NCBI RefSeq assembly: GCF_907164555.1
Contig: NZ_CAJQZC010000005.1
Location: 124,001-188,000 of the forward strand
Direction: 5' to 3'
DNA: 64,000 nt
From: Paraburkholderia saeva
GTDB taxonomy: Bacteria > Pseudomonadota > Gammaproteobacteria > Burkholderiales > Burkholderiaceae
Within the stretch, counting starts at the first letter, position 1, and each line of letters starts with the position of its first letter. The position numbers and the translations under genes were made by a program. Below, one piece after another: positions 63,070 to 64,000 of this stretch. The notes under the pieces were generated by a model. The model ran no database searches and had not been told where the DNA came from. It saw only the letters and a program-made list of their open reading frames with translations.

Positions 63070-64000
63070 ATGAATTCTCGTCGCCGATTCCTGCCCGCTG
63101 TTGTCGTTTCGCTTGCCGCTGCGCTTTCCTTTTCTGCGGGCTTCAACACCGCATTTGCGGCCGATGCAAACGCCGACGGTCCCGCTTACGGTCCCGAACT
63201 GCAGGGCTTCAACTATCCCGCGCCGGTCGAGCAGTTCGAGTTCACGTCGCAAGGCGAAACGTTGCATATGGCGTACATGGATATCCGGCCCGCGCATCCG
63301 AATGGGCGCACCGTGGTCCTCCTGCATGGCAAGAACTTCTGCGCCGCGACCTGGGAAACGACGATTCACCGGTTGAGCGATGCCGGCTATCGCGTCGTGG
63401 CACCCGACCAGATCGGTTTTTGCAAATCGAGCAAGCCGGCGCACTATCAGTTCAGCTTCCAGCAGCTCGCGCGCAACACGCATGCATTGCTCGCATCGAT
63501 CGACGCGGAAAACGTCACCGTGATCGGGCATTCGACGGGGGGCATGCTCGCGATCCGCTATGCGCTGATGTATCCGAAAGAGACGCAGCAACTGGTGCTC
63601 GCGAACCCGATCGGTCTCGAAGACTGGAAGGCGAAGGGCGTGCGTTCGCTATCGGTCGACGAGTGGTATGAACGCGAGCTGAAGACGAGCGCGGACGGCA
63701 TTCGCCGTTACGAGCAGGCGACGTATTACTCGGGGACGTGGCGCCCCGAATACGAACCGTGGGTGCAGATGCTGGCCGGCATGTATCGCGGGCCGGGCAG
63801 GAAGGAAGTGGCGTGGGATTCGGCGCTCATCTACGACATGATCTACACGCAGCCTGTTGTTTATGAACTCGGTCAACTGAGCATGCCGACGCTGCTGCTG
63901 ATCGGGCAGAAGGACACCACCGCTATCGGCAAGGATGTTGCGCCGCCTGAGGTACGCGAGAAGATCGGGCATTACCCCGAGCTTGGTCGCGCGGCGGCGA
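63070..64000 (+). CDS. Exported alpha/beta hydrolase (3' end outside window)
   Basis: Starts at the ATG at 63070 and is open to the end of the window (310 residues seen). Signal peptide: LPAVVVSLAAALSFSAGFNT with likely cleavage at AFAAD. Alpha/beta-hydrolase features are VVLLHGKNFCAATWETTIHR (oxyanion hole HGKN), APDQIGFCKSSKPAHYQFSF, and the nucleophile elbow GHSTGG with Ser155. The later Asp is likely in LLIGQKDTTAIG; the catalytic His falls beyond the visible part. Similar proteins are annotated as haloalkane-dehalogenase- or epoxide-hydrolase-like without known substrates. Divergent from glgC. Confidence 0.85.
   Translation, partial: MNSRRRFLPAVVVSLAAALSFSAGFNTAFAADANADGPAYGPELQGFNYPAPVEQFEFTSQGETLHMAYMDIRPAHPNGRTVVLLHGKNFCAATWETTIHRLSDAGYRVVAPDQIGFCKSSKPAHYQFSFQQLARNTHALLASIDAENVTVIGHSTGGMLAIRYALMYPKETQQLVLANPIGLEDWKAKGVRSLSVDEWYERELKTSADGIRRYEQATYYSGTWRPEYEPWVQMLAGMYRGPGRKEVAWDSALIYDMIYTQPVVYELGQLSMPTLLLIGQKDTTAIGKDVAPPEVREKIGHYPELGRAAA

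Overview
The window is high-GC DNA with dense, often overlapping genes. The gene repertoire is that of a Burkholderiaceae chromosome, most likely Paraburkholderia, Caballeronia or Burkholderia: malate synthase G, a DUF3311/MctP carboxylate transporter pair, a hutHCUDIFG operon, ArgP/LysE, PdxY, GlgC/GlgA and several small proteins I associate with that family. No rRNA, tRNA, insertion sequence or CRISPR array was recognised. Both ends cut through genes.

Layout. 1-1.5 kb: a less GC-rich stretch of small orphan genes, including the end of a CC0125-like lipoprotein, an exported 85-residue protein and a 100-residue hypothetical. 1.5-7.7 kb: an SDR protein lacking the catalytic Tyr, a LysR regulator upstream of a glutathione transferase and a flavin/[2Fe-2S] fusion oxidoreductase, then three small conserved proteins. 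7.8-13.8 kb: glcB coupled to an SDR gene, with a decayed glcG-like relic upstream, then a DUF4126 membrane protein and a monocarboxylate uptake pair. 13.8-17.3 kb: small proteins, a membrane GGDEF protein and diacylglycerol kinase.

17.6-32.4 kb is the centrepiece: a one-strand cellulose operon, bcsB-Z-C-E-F-Q-A-G-R. It unites the core synthase/export genes with the E/F/G module known in enterobacteria for phosphoethanolamine cellulose. Most junctions are 1-4 nt overlaps. bcsA is far from bcsB, BcsZ has Asn where the enterobacterial catalytic base is Asp, and BcsQ lacks both Walker A lysines. The GGDEF gene just upstream is a plausible local source of c-di-GMP.

32.4-41.4 kb: the argO/lysE-argP divergent pair, an MFS transporter overlapping a PRC-barrel lipoprotein, a purine permease with a long hairpin-rich leader, an ArsR/SRPBCC/DUF899 operon and an NAD(P)-binding epimerase-like gene. 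41.5-49.9 kb: the histidine utilisation operon (HutF/HutG five-step route), with three HutC-type operators around a recognisable promoter and an intrinsic terminator between hutD and hutI. 50.2-58.6 kb: an HTH-like protein, a LysR regulator divergent from an aspartate-aminotransferase-like enzyme, an AraC regulator coupled to a DUF3857/transglutaminase protein, a LivK-type binding protein and an acidic hypothetical. 58.7-64 kb: pdxY, glgA, glgC and the start of an exported alpha/beta hydrolase.

All function calls rest on reading motifs and remembered family features; no database search was run.
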